Shown in pieces: positions 1-14,590 of a DNA stretch of 64,000 nucleotides. Position numbers and translations under genes: made by a program. How positions within the stretch are numbered: the first letter of the stretch is position 1; every line of letters begins with the position of its first letter. The stretch is from Stereum hirsutum FP-91666 SS1 (taxonomy: Eukaryota; Basidiomycota; Agaricomycetes; Russulales; Stereaceae), in contig NW_006763133.1 in assembly GCF_000264905.1 (NCBI RefSeq), positions 2,056,329 through 2,120,328 on the forward strand, in the 5' to 3' direction. The notes below the pieces were generated by a model. It was not told the origin of the DNA and made no database searches. It was given only the letters and a program-made list of their open reading frames with translations.

Positions 1-3000
1 TACCCCGTTCGTGCACGTAGTCGAGGCCCTCGAGGATCTGCCGCAAGAAATTGCGCACGAGCGGTTCTTCGAATGCGCCGTAGTTGCGCAGCAAGGCGGT
101 GAGGGACCCTCCGGGAACGTACTCCAAGAAGATATTGAAGTGCTCTTCGTCGGCGGATGAATCTAGCGCACACAGAGTTACACATCATCAGTGGGAATGA
201 AGGTCAGCTAAGGGACGCTGAGATGGGTGAGGGTGAAACGAAACGTACAGAGGTATTGCACGATGTGTTCGTGCTCGAGGTCCTTCAACAGCTCCATCTC
301 GCGTTCCAGCGCGTTCAACATCTGCTGTTTACGCTCCTTATTGATCGACGCGGCCGTAGGCAGATCGACTTGTTTCACGGCCATGAGAAGACCGGTCGTA
401 GCGTCCATACCAAGGTAAACCTTCCCGAACGATCCCGCACCGATCAACGCACCCTTGATCCACCTCAGGCCTGAAAGAAAGAGAACCACAGTTTAACGAC
501 GAGGTATATTTCAGATAGGGGTAAAGAAGGAGGTTAGGCCTACCGTTAGACTCGATCGCGTTGCCCGTCTCGTCCTGCTCCTCGTCTTCATCGAAATCTT
601 CTTCATCTTCGTCATATTCCGAGTCATCCTCCTCTTCCTCCACCTCGAGTTCATCCTCCTCCTCTTCCTCCTCCGCTCCTTCGGGCGGAACGTCCGCCGG
701 CGCTGCCGGAGTCTCGTTCTCATCGTCCCCATCCGTGACTTGCGTCCACCCACTCAACGACGCATCGTCCGCAACAGTATTAACCGCCGCATTCCCCTGC
801 CTACTCTCCACCTCTGCCGTAATCTCGTCCATAGTCATAATACTCCCCGTATCCGACGTATCGCGCCTACTCCTCAACTCCTTAACATAACTCATCCGCT
901 TCGAAGCGACGGACATAGGTCTCCTTGATGACGGCGTGAGCCTCGTCGCCGTCGACGCCGTCGAACCACCCGTGAGACCCGACATCGACTCTGAGAACGA
1001 TTCGAACGAGAGATTGACAGGCGGTAACAAACTCGCCCTCGACATCCTCTTCCCCCCCTCCTCGTCAATATCCTCCTCGCTCTCCAAATCGACCGAATCG
1101 CCATCGTCCCTAGAGATCGAAATCGACACCCTCGGAGGCGGATCCATCATATTACTGCCGCCGCTCCCGTTCCCGTTCCCATTCTCGTGCTCATTGTCCG
1201 CCCCCGCCCCCATCCGCCGTGGGACTTTCTCCGGCACCGCAGGCGGAATCGACGACGCCGTCGAAGTTCGATGCGAAGACCGGCGCTGGGAGTCCATCGT
1301 GCTCACGCTGAACCTCGAGCCAGGCGGCGGCGCGAACGACATCGTGCTATCCCGTTTCGAAAAACTGCCCCCGCGGAGCATACTGTTCCGCGCCGTGCGA
1401 TCTAGGAGCTTCCTCTCCGCGAAGGGGAAATATTCGTGCAGGTGGGTCGCGATGAGTTCGCTGGGCGGGCGTTGGCCGAAGAAGTTTCGGAGCTTGGAGG
1501 GCCCTTTCTTGCTGCTCGGTGTCGGGGGAGTCTTCCTACCATTGTTGTTCCCATTACCGTTACCGTTACTATTACCACTTCCTCCAGTGGATGCACCAGG
1601 TCCGAGATAACCAGGCTGCGTAGGTGAAGAAGGCGACTCGAGCGCACGCTCCGGATCGTGAACTCCCAATCCACTAAGCACGCTAATCGAACTCGCCCGT
1701 TTCATAGCCTTCGCACTCAACTGCTGCTGCTGCTGCTGCTGTTGCGAAGCACTGAACCCAGGAGACGAAAGCCCGACATCGACGTACTCGTCGTCGTTCC
1801 CATTGCCATTGCCAGAGATTCTGGGGCCCGCGCCGCCGAACAGGGGACTCGTCGGGCTCTTGCGTTGACCGGGGGGCTGTTCGCCGAAGATCTGGGCTAG
1901 GGCTTTTGAGCGTTTGATTTTTCCGGCGGCGGCGGCTGGGGTTGTGCGACGGAGGGTGAGCCCGTGTTCGCGGGCTGGATCGTCCGGGGGGGCGTGACAG
2001 ACGGCGAGGAGTTGGGCTTCGGAGAGAGGGGTTCCTGTGTATTATGGAAGGGAAATAGAATATATGAGAACCACGAGGGAGAAGAAGCAGATCGTCCGGA
2101 CGGAAAGAAGAGTTGTGTTAATTTAGAACTTTGAGATATCGGCAAAAAGGAAAGAACGGAAGTGGAATATGGATGAAGGGATGGATGGATGGATGTTGAC
2201 TTGAACTAGACTGAACCTACCTGGCCTGCTATCATGTCTCCAATCGAGATACACTCCCCATCCATCGACATTCAACCCCCCATCATCCGTCCCCGCATAC
2301 GTCATACCCCCGTCCCCATCCCCGCCCTGCCTCCCCCCAAGTTTCCCAAACTTTTTCAACGCCTTCTCCAGCACCTCGATCCCACCCGCACAATCCTCGA
2401 CATTGATCGTACACGAATGGCCCTCCTCCGCGAGCTGGAACTTTACGAGTTTGCGACGGAGGTCGACGAGCGAGGGCGTGATATTCATATTCGCGTTGGC
2501 ATTCGCGTTGACATTGGTATTGGCGTTTGGGATGGAATTGGCGTTATGCCCGGGTGTGTTCGGACGGGCGAACGGGCCGCGACCGACGGCGTAGGCTGTT
2601 GGAGGTGAAGGCGATGCAGAGGGCGTTCCTCCTCCATTCGTAGAGATGAAAGATTCAGCAATGGGAGAGAGAATGGTATTGTTGGCTTGTTGTGGAGGCG
2701 GCTGTAAGCCCTGAGAATAAGGATGATTTCCTGCGGTTGAAGGTCGCGCGCTGAGTTTGGGTGCGGCAGTGGTATTCGCTACGATACTCGACGTAGAAAC
2801 GTTTCGGCCGTGGGCGGAGGGGTTTGGGGAACGGGAAGCGGTACGGGGAGGTGGGGCGGGGAGTGGGGATTGGGAACGGTTGGTGGTGGGTGTTTTGCCG
2901 TTCAGGTTTGCGCGGGGGTCGGGGGGTAGGCCGTACCCTGACCAGGCGCCAATGTTGGCGGATTGGGGCGTTAGGAGGCCGGGGGCTGGAGGGAGGGGTT

Positions 3001-3955
3001 GGGAGGTGTAGTCCGGGAGGGCGTCTGTTTGGGTTGGGGTCCTGCGGCCCGAGACGGATGTGGGGTGTACGTTGCGGGTCCCGGAACGGGAGGAGGAGGA
3101 GAGAGGCGGAGGGGGAGGTGGTTGACCTCGGGGTGCGGGAGGGATGTGGGCGACTTGTCGGGAGGAGGATGATGATGTGTGAGGAGTTGATGTTGATGGA
3201 GGGAGCGGTGGAGGTTGTTGGATGTGCGGAGGACGGAGGGAACGGGCAGAGTCGGGAGCTGTGAGGGCATCACGCTCGAGGCCAGGGAGGTTTGCTTGCT
3301 GTACGGCGTTGGGATTGAGCTGGAGAGGAGCAGGCCGTCCGTGGTCGAGACGACGATGGGAACGAGTCGAGGTGGGCGAAGAGGCGGAATCATTCCGGGC
3401 GTGATGAATGGATAGGCTGTGATCGCCAAGCGACAACAGAGACTCTCGGGGAGGTCGAGCAGAACCATACATCGAAAGCCTCTCGATTCTCCTCGTCGAG
3501 CATTTCTGCCTCAGTACCTTGACAGCATTCAATATCCTGAGTCTGTCGCCGATGCTCGCCACACCCATCTCCTTCAACGTGCTTTGTTCGAGCTCAAGCA
3601 GGACATCGCCCCTGATGTCGTTCGCCTTGAACTTTTCAGAGTGCTGGGCGCACTTGATGTCTGTGAGCCAGCGCGAGACATGGGTATCGTTCCAGGTGCG
3701 GAGGAACTCTGCGTATTTCACGCCGGAGGGTGGCTCTAGCGAGTTGTTCGGGGACGTGAAGTGGGACGTGAGGGTGGTGGGCGTCGCGGGCATGGATCGA
3801 GCGTTTTGAAGGGCTGCGTTGAGGACTTCTCTAGACTGTTGGTTCTGGAAGGCGGTCGCTGTGGCAGACGGGGAGGAAGCCTGGGACGGCGGTTGGGAGA
3901 GGCTGTCGAGAGAGTTCCCGCTCATGGTGGCCGCAGCCATGGAGGAAGTTGCCAA
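1..3955 (-). CDS. STE11: STE11/Byr2-like MAP kinase kinase kinase, C-terminus off the window
   Basis: MAPKKK of the pheromone/filamentation/stress MAPK modules, partial because its C-terminus lies beyond base 1. The start at 3955 opens a Ser/Pro-rich tail. A SAM domain lies at about residues 80-150 ([32 protein letters not shown]). A Ras-association domain follows near the end of the first long exon ([17 protein letters not shown]) and continues after an intron ([20 protein letters not shown]). A long low-complexity linker carries eight glutamines, [18 protein letters not shown] and an acidic block. The kinase domain starts near 450 with the glycine loop [11 protein letters not shown], the ATP lysine in AVKQVDLP and an alphaC-type segment, then, after an intron, an [15 protein letters not shown] hinge. 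Domain order SAM-RA-kinase separates it from Bck1. It diverges from the alpha-glucan synthase. The family identity is solid; the exact intron ends in the linker are less so. Confidence 0.92.
1721..1741 (-). repeat. CAG/CTG microsatellite encoding polyglutamine
   Basis: Seven CTG units on the + strand are read as CAG in the MAPKKK. With one CAA they give eight glutamines in the disordered linker between the RA and kinase domains. Such tracts often vary in length between strains. Confidence 0.9.
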
Positions 3956-4689
3956 AGAGAGTACAAAGAAGGGCTAACTGAGGGTATAAGAGAGGGGCGT
4001 AAGAAATAAAGGGATGGAAAGGAACGGTCAACGTTGTGCGAAGAGGGGCCTTACTGCGAGCGACTTAAAGCAGATTGAGTGAACAATAAGCGTTCCGCGG
4101 TTACAACGCTCGCCACTCGGCGGGCCGGTGGAAGAACAAGGATTGGAACTGACAGTAAAAGCAATTGTCTACGGTAGATGTTGAGGTCGCTTGGTGCTAA
4201 TACTCGTCGGTAGGTGCAATGATGAACGAGTTGCACATCAGATGTGCACTGTCGCCACACTGCTGTGCTCGCCACACGCTGTCATCTGCGATGCTCTGCA
4301 ACGGCGAGCGTCGCAACAGGCTGTAGAGCTCATCAAAAATCGAAGGCGGGCATGGTGGCCGCGACCCGCGAGCGCCAAGAAATCAGGCGCGATAAGCCGT
4401 GACATTAGCGTGACGTGCCTGTCACAGGGGAGGCAGAGGAAGTTCCCACGGGGGAGCAGACAGCCCGGGCGGATTAAAGCGACCTGGACGACCTTCTCCT
4501 CGTTTCCGCCGTCGTCGGTTGACGCCCGCCGTCGTCCTTTTCTTTCTTCTTCTTCGCTGCTGTCAACCTCGACAACCACCGCTCCTTTCCCCCAGCCTTC
4601 CTTCTTCCTTACCACCACCACATACCCACACCTCACAGAGTCCCTTCATACTTACCTCCACCCGTATTGGCCCACCACATACCTTCAAA
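3956..4689. promoter_or_regulatory. Shared divergent promoter of MAPKKK and alpha-glucan synthase
   Basis: A 734-bp gap separates two divergent starts. The half next to the glucan synthase is CT-rich from about 4495 to 4640, typical of a fungal core promoter or 5' leader. A TGACGT half-CRE core lies in GCGTGACGTGCC near 4408. No gene was found inside; the ORFs here lack codon structure and homology. Confidence 0.6.
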
Positions 4690-7600
4690 ATGCGGCCATC
4701 GCTCTCCGCGTGCGCCCTGCTCGCCTTCGTCGGCGGCGCACTCGCTTCACCTTATCGCTCAGACCTTACCGACTACAATCTTAATACCAACCAGGATGCT
4801 GACTCAGTCACCGATTACTCTACCACTCGCGCGAACACAACTTACACCCCTTCGCCCGAGAATTGGCGCTCCATCCCCTTCTACACCGTCCTTCCAGACA
4901 AGTTCGCAGACGGTGACCCTTCAAATAACGACTGGTTTGGCACTCCATGGGAGTACGACTGGAGAGAGACCCAGCTCCGCGCCGGCGGTGATCTCGCTGG
5001 CTTGGTTTCCAAGCTTGACTACCTATACGGCATGGGGGTCAGAGGCATATTCATCTCTGGAACGCCCTTCTTGAACATGTTATGGCAGGCTGACAGTCCG
5101 TGTGCTCTTCTTCTCTCACCTTTCTTTTGCTCACCCAACCCGCTCCAGGTTACTCTCCACTCGACTTCACCGTTCTCGATCCCCATTATGGCACAATCGA
5201 CGACTACAACGCAATGATCTCTGAGGTCCACGCCCGCGGAATGTACGTTATGGCGGACTTTACAGTCGGTACCATGTCCGATTTGATTGGCTTCTCTGGG
5301 TAGGAACAATCCATCACTTGCCCTTTCCCGCACATCTGATGCCCTCTCTCCAGCTACCTCAACACGTCCACTCCTTTCGATCTTAACGAACACGAAGCCG
5401 TCTGGAAGCATCCCGATCTCATGCCATGGGGCTTTGACGAGTACAAGGACTTCTCGGTCAGTTGACTCGTCGTGTTCAGCACGCCGCTTAACCCCCGTGC
5501 TCACCTCCTCGCCCATTTTTAGATCGACAACACGCGCAATGAATCTTGTACGTTGCCAAAGCTTTGGCTCGACGCTGGCACAGTCGTCTCCGTCGAGACC
5601 AATGGCTGTCTCGAGTCCGACTTTGATCAGTACGGTGATATGGAAGCTTTCGGTGTCCATCCTGATTGGCAACGTCAGCTCGCCAAGTTCGCCTCCGTGC
5701 AGGATCGTCTGCGCGAATGGGACCCCACCGTCATGGCCAAGCTCACGACTTTCTCTTGCTTGGCTATCACCGCGCTCGACATTGACGCTATCCGTATCGA
5801 CAAGTCCACACAGGTCACCGTCGACGCTTTGGCTACCTGGGCCTCTGCGACCAGGACGTGCGCTCACGACCTTGGCAAGACAAACTTCTTCATCACCGGT
5901 GAAGTTACGGGTGGTGATACCTTCGGTTCATTGTACTAGTAAGTATCTTGTATTCTTCAGGTGTGATACTATCTGACTTGCATCTGTAGTGGCAGAGGCA
6001 GGACTCCGACGCAGCTTCCCAGTAGCTTCGACATCGCCGCCAACCTGACCGCTAACCAGAGCCAGTACTTCCTTCGGGACGAGTCCGACAACGGCCTCGA
6101 CGCCGTCGCCTTCCACTACTCCACCTACCGCTCTCTCACCCGTTTCCTTGGAATGGACGGCAACTTGGCCGACGCTTACGACGTCGACGTCAACTTCGTT
6201 ACCTCTTGGAACCAGATGTTCGTCGACAATGACTTCTTGAACGCCATCAGTGGCGACGTGGACCCGAGGCACATGTTCGGTACTAGTAATTTCGATGTGT
6301 TCCGCTGGCCGAGTTTGGAGAACGGGACTCAAAAAGCTGCCTTCGCTACTTTCATCACGACGTTGGTCATGCCCGGCATACCTTTGGTTCGTAGCCAACC
6401 ATACTTGATATCTTGACCCTCGCTGACATATGTGCCGCAGATTTACTACGGTGAAGAGCAGAATGTCTACTTGTATGATACCACCGCGCAGAATTACCTC
6501 TACGGGTGAGTGCTCCATGAAGTTGATACGCGAACTTCCACTCATTGCGAATTTTTACAGCCGTCAAGCCATGTTCAGTAATAAGGCCTGGCAGCGTCAT
6601 GGATGCTACCATCTCGGATCGGAGCAGTACTACAACATGGCGCTCGACAAGTCTCTCATCGGTTGCCTCGACGATTGGAACTCTCTCGATCACTTCGATC
6701 CCACAATGAACAGCCGTCGTATGATGGCTCAGATGTTCTACCTTCGTTCCGTCTACGGCGCTCTCCAAGATGGTTTCGGTCTCGTGCAACAGGGCAACTG
6801 GACTTATCAGATCGAGCGCCCCGGTTCTAACGGTACCGCGACCGAGATGGGTCTCTGGTCGATCTCCCGATCAGGTATTACCTCTCAGACCCTCAGCGGA
6901 AACAACACCGACGAAGTCTGGATGCTTTACACCAACGAGAACACCACGAAAACCTGGACGTACGACTGCACTAGCAACAATTGGATCTCTACTCCATACC
7001 AGGCTGACACCATCGTCCGGAATCTGTTCTATCCTTACGAGAACTACACTCTTCAAGCCTCGCTTTCCTCGTACAATAAAGATAACCAATCGCCTTATTT
7101 CGGTTGTCTGAACTCGGTCACGATGGACCCTTATAGCTTCAAAGTCCTCGTCCCTCAGGACGCTTGGGTGGCACCTCTTCCTGCCTTGACGAAATTCACT
7201 CCTGGCCACGATTACCGCATTCTTTCGAACTCCACGACCGTCCAGGTCTCGCTCGAATTTAATACCCCGATGGACTGCCCGACCGTCACCGCCGCGCTCT
7301 CCCTCAACATGTCTTCCTCTGGGAACAGCACCTCGCCTTCGATCGATACCGACTCTGTCACCTGTGTCTCTCTGACGAACGCTCCTGCCTCCATGCTCTC
7401 TGGGGACGCTCCTTCGGCTTGGTCGTGGACCGCGAATATTAAGGACATGCCTGACGGTATCCTTCAGCTCATCCTCGACAACCCGACGAGTCAAGCCGGT
7501 ACCAAGTCTGGCGTACGTACCGTTTCTCTATATTTCTCACTGAACAGTACGACTCACACCGTTGGTTTCGTAGGCCGTCGACACGCTCCTCCTTCGCAAG

Positions 7601-10600
7601 GGTCTCGCGAACAATGTCATGGTCTTCCCCGAGGCAGACTACGACAACGACGCGTTCTCATACTCGAATGACCAGTATCAGTTCACGCATAAAGCGCTAG
7701 GCGCTGAGATGTTCAGGTACTCGTGGAACTTTGGCAAGAACTGGACTTCATGGAAGGAATGGGAGGCTACGACGTACATCGACTCGGACGTCTTCTCGGA
7801 CGAATCCATTTTCTGGGACGGGCAGCATATTCTCATGCAGTGTACGCAGCCTTCCGTCATCTTTTGTCTCGTGCTGAGGCTGACCTTTTTTCCACCGTGT
7901 AGACTGGAGTAGCGTCGCTGCGTCTGCCGCTGCGGTTGTTCATGCCGATCATGACTATTCGATGAAGCGCCGTGTTCCGCAGTTCATCGCTCGTGGTCCT
8001 TTCAACGAGTGGGGTTATGATTCGGGTGTCGATGCTGCTATGGAACACACCGGTGATAGTACTTGGGAATTGGAAATCATGGCGACATGGCCCACGTACA
8101 TTCAGCTCAACGTCTACGCCTACGACTCGTACTACTACGGCGATGTCGACGGGGACGGTGTTCTCGACCGTCTGCCGCCCAACACCGCGGCGTCCAACTA
8201 CCTCAACATGTCCGCTCCTCCGAAACCCCATCTGGCTTGGAACCTCGTCGTTGACGACTCGGACTATACTTGGTATCTCGAGCCTCGCGGAGAGTCTGTC
8301 GTCGCTGCTACGATGTATGCGCTTCTTTTGTCCATCCCGCTCATCACCGGTACCCTCGCCGTTGTCATCTTCATGTGGTCGTTCTACGGTATCAAGCACA
8401 ACAAGTGGGGTGTCAAGCCTGCAAAGGATCACAGCCACTACTTCCCCATCCTCGGCGTTCTCGGAAACAAATCCAAATCAGACCTCAAGGATGGCGCCGC
8501 CATGTCGGAGAAGCTCTTCGGCAATCACAAACCGCACGATGTCATAGGTTGGCCAGAAGACAAGAACAAGCGTCGAAAGGTCCTCATCGCGACGCTCGAG
8601 TACGAGATTATCGATTGGAAGCTGAAGGTCAAGATCGGTGGTCTTGGTGTCATGTCGAGTTTGATGGGTAAGGCGATGACGGATGTCGATCTCGTCTGGG
8701 TCATTCCAAAGGTCAAGGATATCGAGTACCCGCCTGGTGAACCCGTCGACCCCATCGAGGTCATCATCTTCGGCGAGCCGTATCTCATCGAGGTCGAGAA
8801 GCACGTTCTCGACAATATCACGTACATCATCCTCGACAGTCCCGTCTTCCGCGCTCAGACCAAGTCAGATCCTTACCCAGCTCGTATGGACGATCTCTCA
8901 TCCGCCATCTTCTACTCGACTTGGAACCAAGCCATCGCCGCTACCGTTCGTAGGGATCCTGACATCGATATCTACCACGTCAACGATTACCACGGCGCTC
9001 TCGCCCCGATCTACCTCCTCCCGAAGGTCCTCCCTGTCTGTCTGTCGCTTCACAACGCCGAGTTCCAGGGCTTGTGGCCGCTCCGGACGAAGGAGGAGAT
9101 GAAGGAAGTCTGCTCGGCGTTCAACATCAGCAAGGAGCACTGCACGAAATATGTCCAGTTCGGAAACACGTTCAACTTGCTCCACGCGGCGGCCTCGTTC
9201 ATCAGCGTGCACCAAAAGTCGATCGGCGTCGCCGGTGTGTCGGACAAGTACGGAAAGAGGTCCTGGGCGCGGTACCCCGCGCTCTGGACGCTCAAGCACG
9301 TCGACTCGCTGCCTAACCCGGATCCGTCGGATATCGAGGCGCTGGACGAGCAGGCGGTTAAGGTTGCGGATATTCAGATCGATCAGGCGGCGGAGGCGGA
9401 ACGACCGGAGCATAAGAGGCAGGCCCAGGAGTGGGCGGGCATTAAGCAGGATCCGGATGCGGATCTGTTCGTGTTCGTCGGTCGGTGGTCGAAGCAGAAG
9501 GGTGTGGATTTGATTGCCGATGTTATGCCGTCCTTGTATGTTTTTTTCTTCTCATTTTTGGGTGCTTGGAACTGATTTGTGGGTATCAATTAGGTTGGAG
9601 AAGCGTCCGTCGATTCAACTCATCACCGTCGGTCCCGTCATCGATCTTTACGGTCGTTTCGCCGCCGAGAAACTCGCCCGTCTCATGGAACTTTACCCGG
9701 ACCGCGTCTTCTCGAAACCAGAGTTCACGGCGTTGCCTCCATATCTGTTCAGTGGTGCCGATTTCGCGCTCATCCCGTCGCGTGACGAGCCGTTCGGTTT
9801 GGTTGCTGTCGAGTTCGGTAGGAAGGGTGCGCTTGGTGTCGGTAGTCGACTTGGTGGTTTGGGTCTGATGCCCGGTTGGGTAAGTTTCTGGTGTTATATC
9901 GCAATTTTGAGGGCACGGCACTCATTTTTATTTTTTGCAGTGGTTCCCGGTCGAGTCTATGTCGACAGGCCATATGTTGTCGCAATTGTCCAAGACGATC
10001 AAGATGGCGCTCAAGTCTTCTGAAGAAGAGCGTGCGATGCTTCGTGCTCGTTCCGCTGTGCAACGTTTCCCGGTCGTCGAATGGCGTCAACGTATGGAGG
10101 ACTTCCACAAGCGTTCCATCGGTGCTAGCAGGACTCTCGCCGGACACGACGCATGGCGTCCGTCCGACGGCCAGAGCGGAGGTCTGCAACCCATCGCCGA
10201 CCATGATGATTGGGCTCCCGAGGATCAAAGCGAACCTGCTCAGCCTGACTGGGATAGCCGCAGCATGAACAGCCCGAGGTTGTCGACCAACGTCCCCGCA
10301 TCTCCAGGGCAGTGGAGCCAAGAGACGCTCACGCCCGGCGGAGACCCCTTCCTGACCGCGCCACCTCGCTTGGTTCCCGATCGTCGTTCGTTCGGCACCG
10401 ATGTCTCGGACAATGAGGGCAATGAGGGAGACTACTTCTCGCGGCAGCCACCGAGCAGTCCGGGCGCTCCTGATACTCCTGGAGAACAGGCGGACTATGG
10501 GAACTTTTTGGATAGGGCGAATAGGGCTATTGCGAGGGACCAGAAGAACGCGCCGGATCCGTTCTTGGAGGCGCCGTCGAAACCTTTCGGGGCTCATAAC

Positions 10601-12870
10601 CGGTTATCGTCCGTCGAGTCTATCTCTTCCATCGTGGACGAGAAGCAGAACTCGCCGTTGAACAAGGCTATCGCTTCGGTAAGTTTTTTGTTGTGTATCT
10701 TCTTCCTTTTTGTGGCGCTGACCAAGTGGACGTTGGTGTAGTTCACGGACGCAGACGGTGGTGTGGCTCAGGATTTCGTTCAGAAGCTGCAGAACCTCAA
10801 CTCTGAAAACTCGAAGCATGAGCTGTCCATCGAGCGTTATCTCCAGAAGAGCGAGGAAGCCTTCTTCGACAAGGTCCGAAAAGACAAGCTGTCCAGCGCC
10901 GCAAGTGTCCGTTCATCGCAGAGAGACTCTATCTGGGGCACGCCTTCGCCGTCAATATACAACGACCACTCGCGACCGAGCTGTACGTACCCTTTCTTTG
11001 GTTGTCGGAGCCCAATCATGACTGAACTTTTATGTTTGTTTGCGCAGCTCCCAATACACAGTCGTTCGCTCACTCCGGCAGTGGCTTCGCATCGTCTGAG
11101 TACGAGGGTCCGCTACCCAACGATAACGGTGAGGTCGTCATCATGACCGGTCTCCAAATCGCCTTGTCGAGAGAGATTGGCGGCTGGCCGCTGTACACCA
11201 TCATCATTGCTCTCGGACAGGTAAGAAGACTCTCATTCGCTTTTGTTTTCGTTCCAGATACTGATATTTCGCAATTAGATGTTGAGTGCGACCAGTTTCC
11301 AAATCACCCTGCTCTCCGGTCAAGCATACCAGGACGATCTGCAACTCTACGTTTTGGGAGCCGTCTTCTTGGCTGCTTCGGCGGTGTGGTACCCCCTGTT
11401 CCGGTTGAAGCCCTCGGTATACGTCCTTTCCGCTCCCTGGCTCTTCTTCGGTCTCGCCTTCTTCCTCGTCGGTCTTCCATCCGTTGCGGACGCTCTTCAT
11501 GCTGCTGAGAAGACATTGGCGAGTGTCGCGACTTGGTGTTATGCCGTCGCTTCTGCTGCCGCGTTCATCTTCTTCGGTCTCAACTTCGGAGAGGAAGCAG
11601 TACGTTTTTCAATCATCACTACGTTTCAAATTGCCGTATCTGACATCTTTGTATAGGGTGCTGCTACGGAAGTGTGGATGTTGAGGGCCTGTATCGTGCA
11701 AGGATCACAACAGATCTGGGTCGCCGCTCTTTGGTACTGGGGACATCAGCTCAACAACTCGACGACGGCAACTCCACCCTGGTGGACGGTCCTCATCTTG
11801 TGGCCTCTGTCTGCGATGAGCTTCCTTTTCGCGTACTTGATGCTTTACGGACTTCCAGGTGAGCACCCTTTCACTCTCAGATGAAGATTTCTTGACTGAT
11901 CACTCTGTGCCTTTTTCAGAATACTACCGCCAGACGCCACCAAAGGTGCCCAACTTCCTCAAGACGTTGTTCCGCAGGAAGCTCGTTCTATGGTTCCTCG
12001 CATCCGAAGTCCTTCGGGATTACTGGCTGTCTGGTGTAAGCTCTGCTCGTTTCGTTATGCAACTATGCAAGTGCTCACGTTGCTTTTAGCCCTACGGCCG
12101 TAACTGGAGTTTCCTCTGGGATGTCAACATTCCGAAGTGGCAGATTCTCCTTCTCATCATCGCGTTCTTCATCGTCTGCTGGGGTCTTATCATGTACATC
12201 CTTACGGAACTGTCCAAGACGCACACATGGCTCTTGCCCGTGTTCGCCGTCGGTCTGGGTGCTCCTCGTTGGTGTCAGGTGTGTATCATTCTTTTCCTCC
12301 AGATTTGACTCTCAGCTAATATATCTTGCGCAGATGCTCTGGGGTACATCATCCTTGGCCTTGTATATTCCTTGGGCAGGCCACGCCGGACCTTACCTTG
12401 GCCTCTCGCTTTGGTTGTGGCTTGGTGTTCTCGATGCTGTCCAAGGTGTTGGGTTGGGAATGATCCTTCTTCAGGTTGGTTTCTCCTCTGTTGACTGGAC
12501 GTGTTGCAGGACTAACATGCGTTTCTACAGACTTTGTCGCGGTTGCACGTCTGCGCCACACTGGCCTTCGCTCAGATCATCGGTTCTATCTGTGTGATGG
12601 TCGCTCGAGCAACGGCCCCAGATAGAGTGGGACCGGAGAGCGTCTTCCCCAACGCCGCCACATGGGACTTCGAGAGCGGTCTTAAGGGTAGTCCAATGGC
12701 TTCGCCAGCCTTCTGGGTCGCTTTGATCTGCCAGATCATCATTGTTATCGGCTACTTCTGGTTCTACCGCAAGGAGCAACTTGGTAAGCCCTCCGGTCCT
12801 GTTTTGCGTCGTCTCGACTGCTGTCTAACATTGTCCAACTTTCTCTTCCTTCCTTTTAGCTCGCCCATAA
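4690..12870 (+). CDS. AGS1: Cell wall alpha-1,3-glucan synthase (GH13-like + GT5 + multi-TM)
   Basis: Plasma-membrane synthase of wall alpha-1,3-glucan, complete, with many short introns and an estimated protein of roughly 2,400 aa, the usual size. An N-terminal signal peptide ([17 protein letters not shown]) leads into an extracellular amylase-like GH13 domain ([32 protein letters not shown] with the nucleophile Asp, [11 protein letters not shown] with the acid/base Glu). One membrane span ([19 protein letters not shown], about 8310-8370) follows, then the cytosolic GT5 starch/glycogen-synthase-like domain: sugar-nucleotide motif [16 protein letters not shown] at about 8630, [19 protein letters not shown] at about 9473, and the C-terminal acceptor motif [16 protein letters not shown] at about 9772. 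A Ser/Pro-rich linker (10,100-10,900) precedes a polytopic C-terminal region (about 11,130-12,780). The last intron joins KEQL to a short ARP tail ending at 12868-12870. The start is the first Met, directly after the CT-rich leader, and opens the signal peptide. Confidence 0.96.
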
Positions 12871-13903
12871 CCGCATTATCATCAATCATCTTTCACATTC
12901 AGCATCATCATATACGTGCCATTTTGCATCATCGATAGACTCTCCAGTTGTGTCGACTCGTCTCTGCGTACGGACTGTCTTACTCTACCTTTTCGGATTC
13001 ATTAGGATTGTCGATTGTGACTCTTTTTGCGCTTTTTGCCTGGCTTGGTTGGGGGATTCGGACTGTGGCTTATCTCGATCGGACAATGTACTCAAACACT
13101 CCCTAATCCGTCCTACACACTCGCTATGACAATTGTTTCCTTGTCTTTATTCTTTCATTTCATTTCCTTTCCTTTTTTCTTCATCTGCCTCTCCTTCGCT
13201 TCGCTTCGTCGCCCCGCGTCTCCCTCCACTCCCCCCCTCTCCCGACTTCATCCGTATCTCTCCAAGTACGTAGAAATCTGGTCTTAACAGTTTTTTTATC
13301 TGTCTGTTTGTCTGTTTGCGTGTTTGTTTCTCACCCCGACTGGTGGTTGTTTGTTGTTGTGGCCTTTGATACGTACGCGTCGGGGGCTTGCATTATTATA
13401 TCCGCTTCGTTTTCTCAGTAAGTTACGCCTGCTCTAGCGAGTGATTAAAAATATATCATCTCTTGTTCTTACTGTGTGACGACGGAAGTGCACATATAAT
13501 ACATACCTTGCATCCACATTGAAGTGACTTGATTGGTCCGACTCGCAACCAGCACCAGCCAGCACCTGTAGCAGGCGTGACTGTTCGTGTTCCATTTCGG
13601 ATGCTTCAACGGCCTCGAGGTAAATAGAAGGCAGTGTTGGTTCTGGACATGACCGAACACGACTCGTCGTCCTCTCCATTGTGTTGCACATGGGTATCAC
13701 AATTGCCAAAGAAACATATGACGGATAGGTCATTACACGATGCTGAAGCAAAAGGTGATTCTCATGACTGCATATGAAGCCTATCTGAGGAGCCTATGTG
13801 TATGATAGAAAAGGGGAGATGGGTGCATGCGACGAGACAAAAGTAGTACAGGACAAAGCAAGAGAAGAAAAGAAAAAGTGGACGTGATAATGTGTCATCA
13901 AGT
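12871..13903. other. Convergent 3' intergenic region, no gene seen
   Basis: About 1 kb lies between the stops of the glucan synthase (+) and H2B-1 (-). It is T/CT-rich from 13140 to 13420, as expected for 3' UTR sequence. ORFs here, such as one at 13434-13751 (-), show no family resemblance or coding bias. Confidence 0.7.

Positions 13904-14590
<687 letters not shown>

Noticed and set aside
561..890. Plus-strand Ser-rich 109-codon ORF
   Set aside because: It is the antisense shadow of the acidic Glu/Asp stretch in the MAPKKK.
936..1610. 224-codon plus-strand ORF opposite the MAPKKK
   Set aside because: Complement of the real low-complexity linker; no family features and no splice logic.
5019..5867. 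282-codon minus-strand ORF
   Set aside because: Antisense to the GH13-like exons of the alpha-glucan synthase, whose sense frame has clear catalytic motifs.
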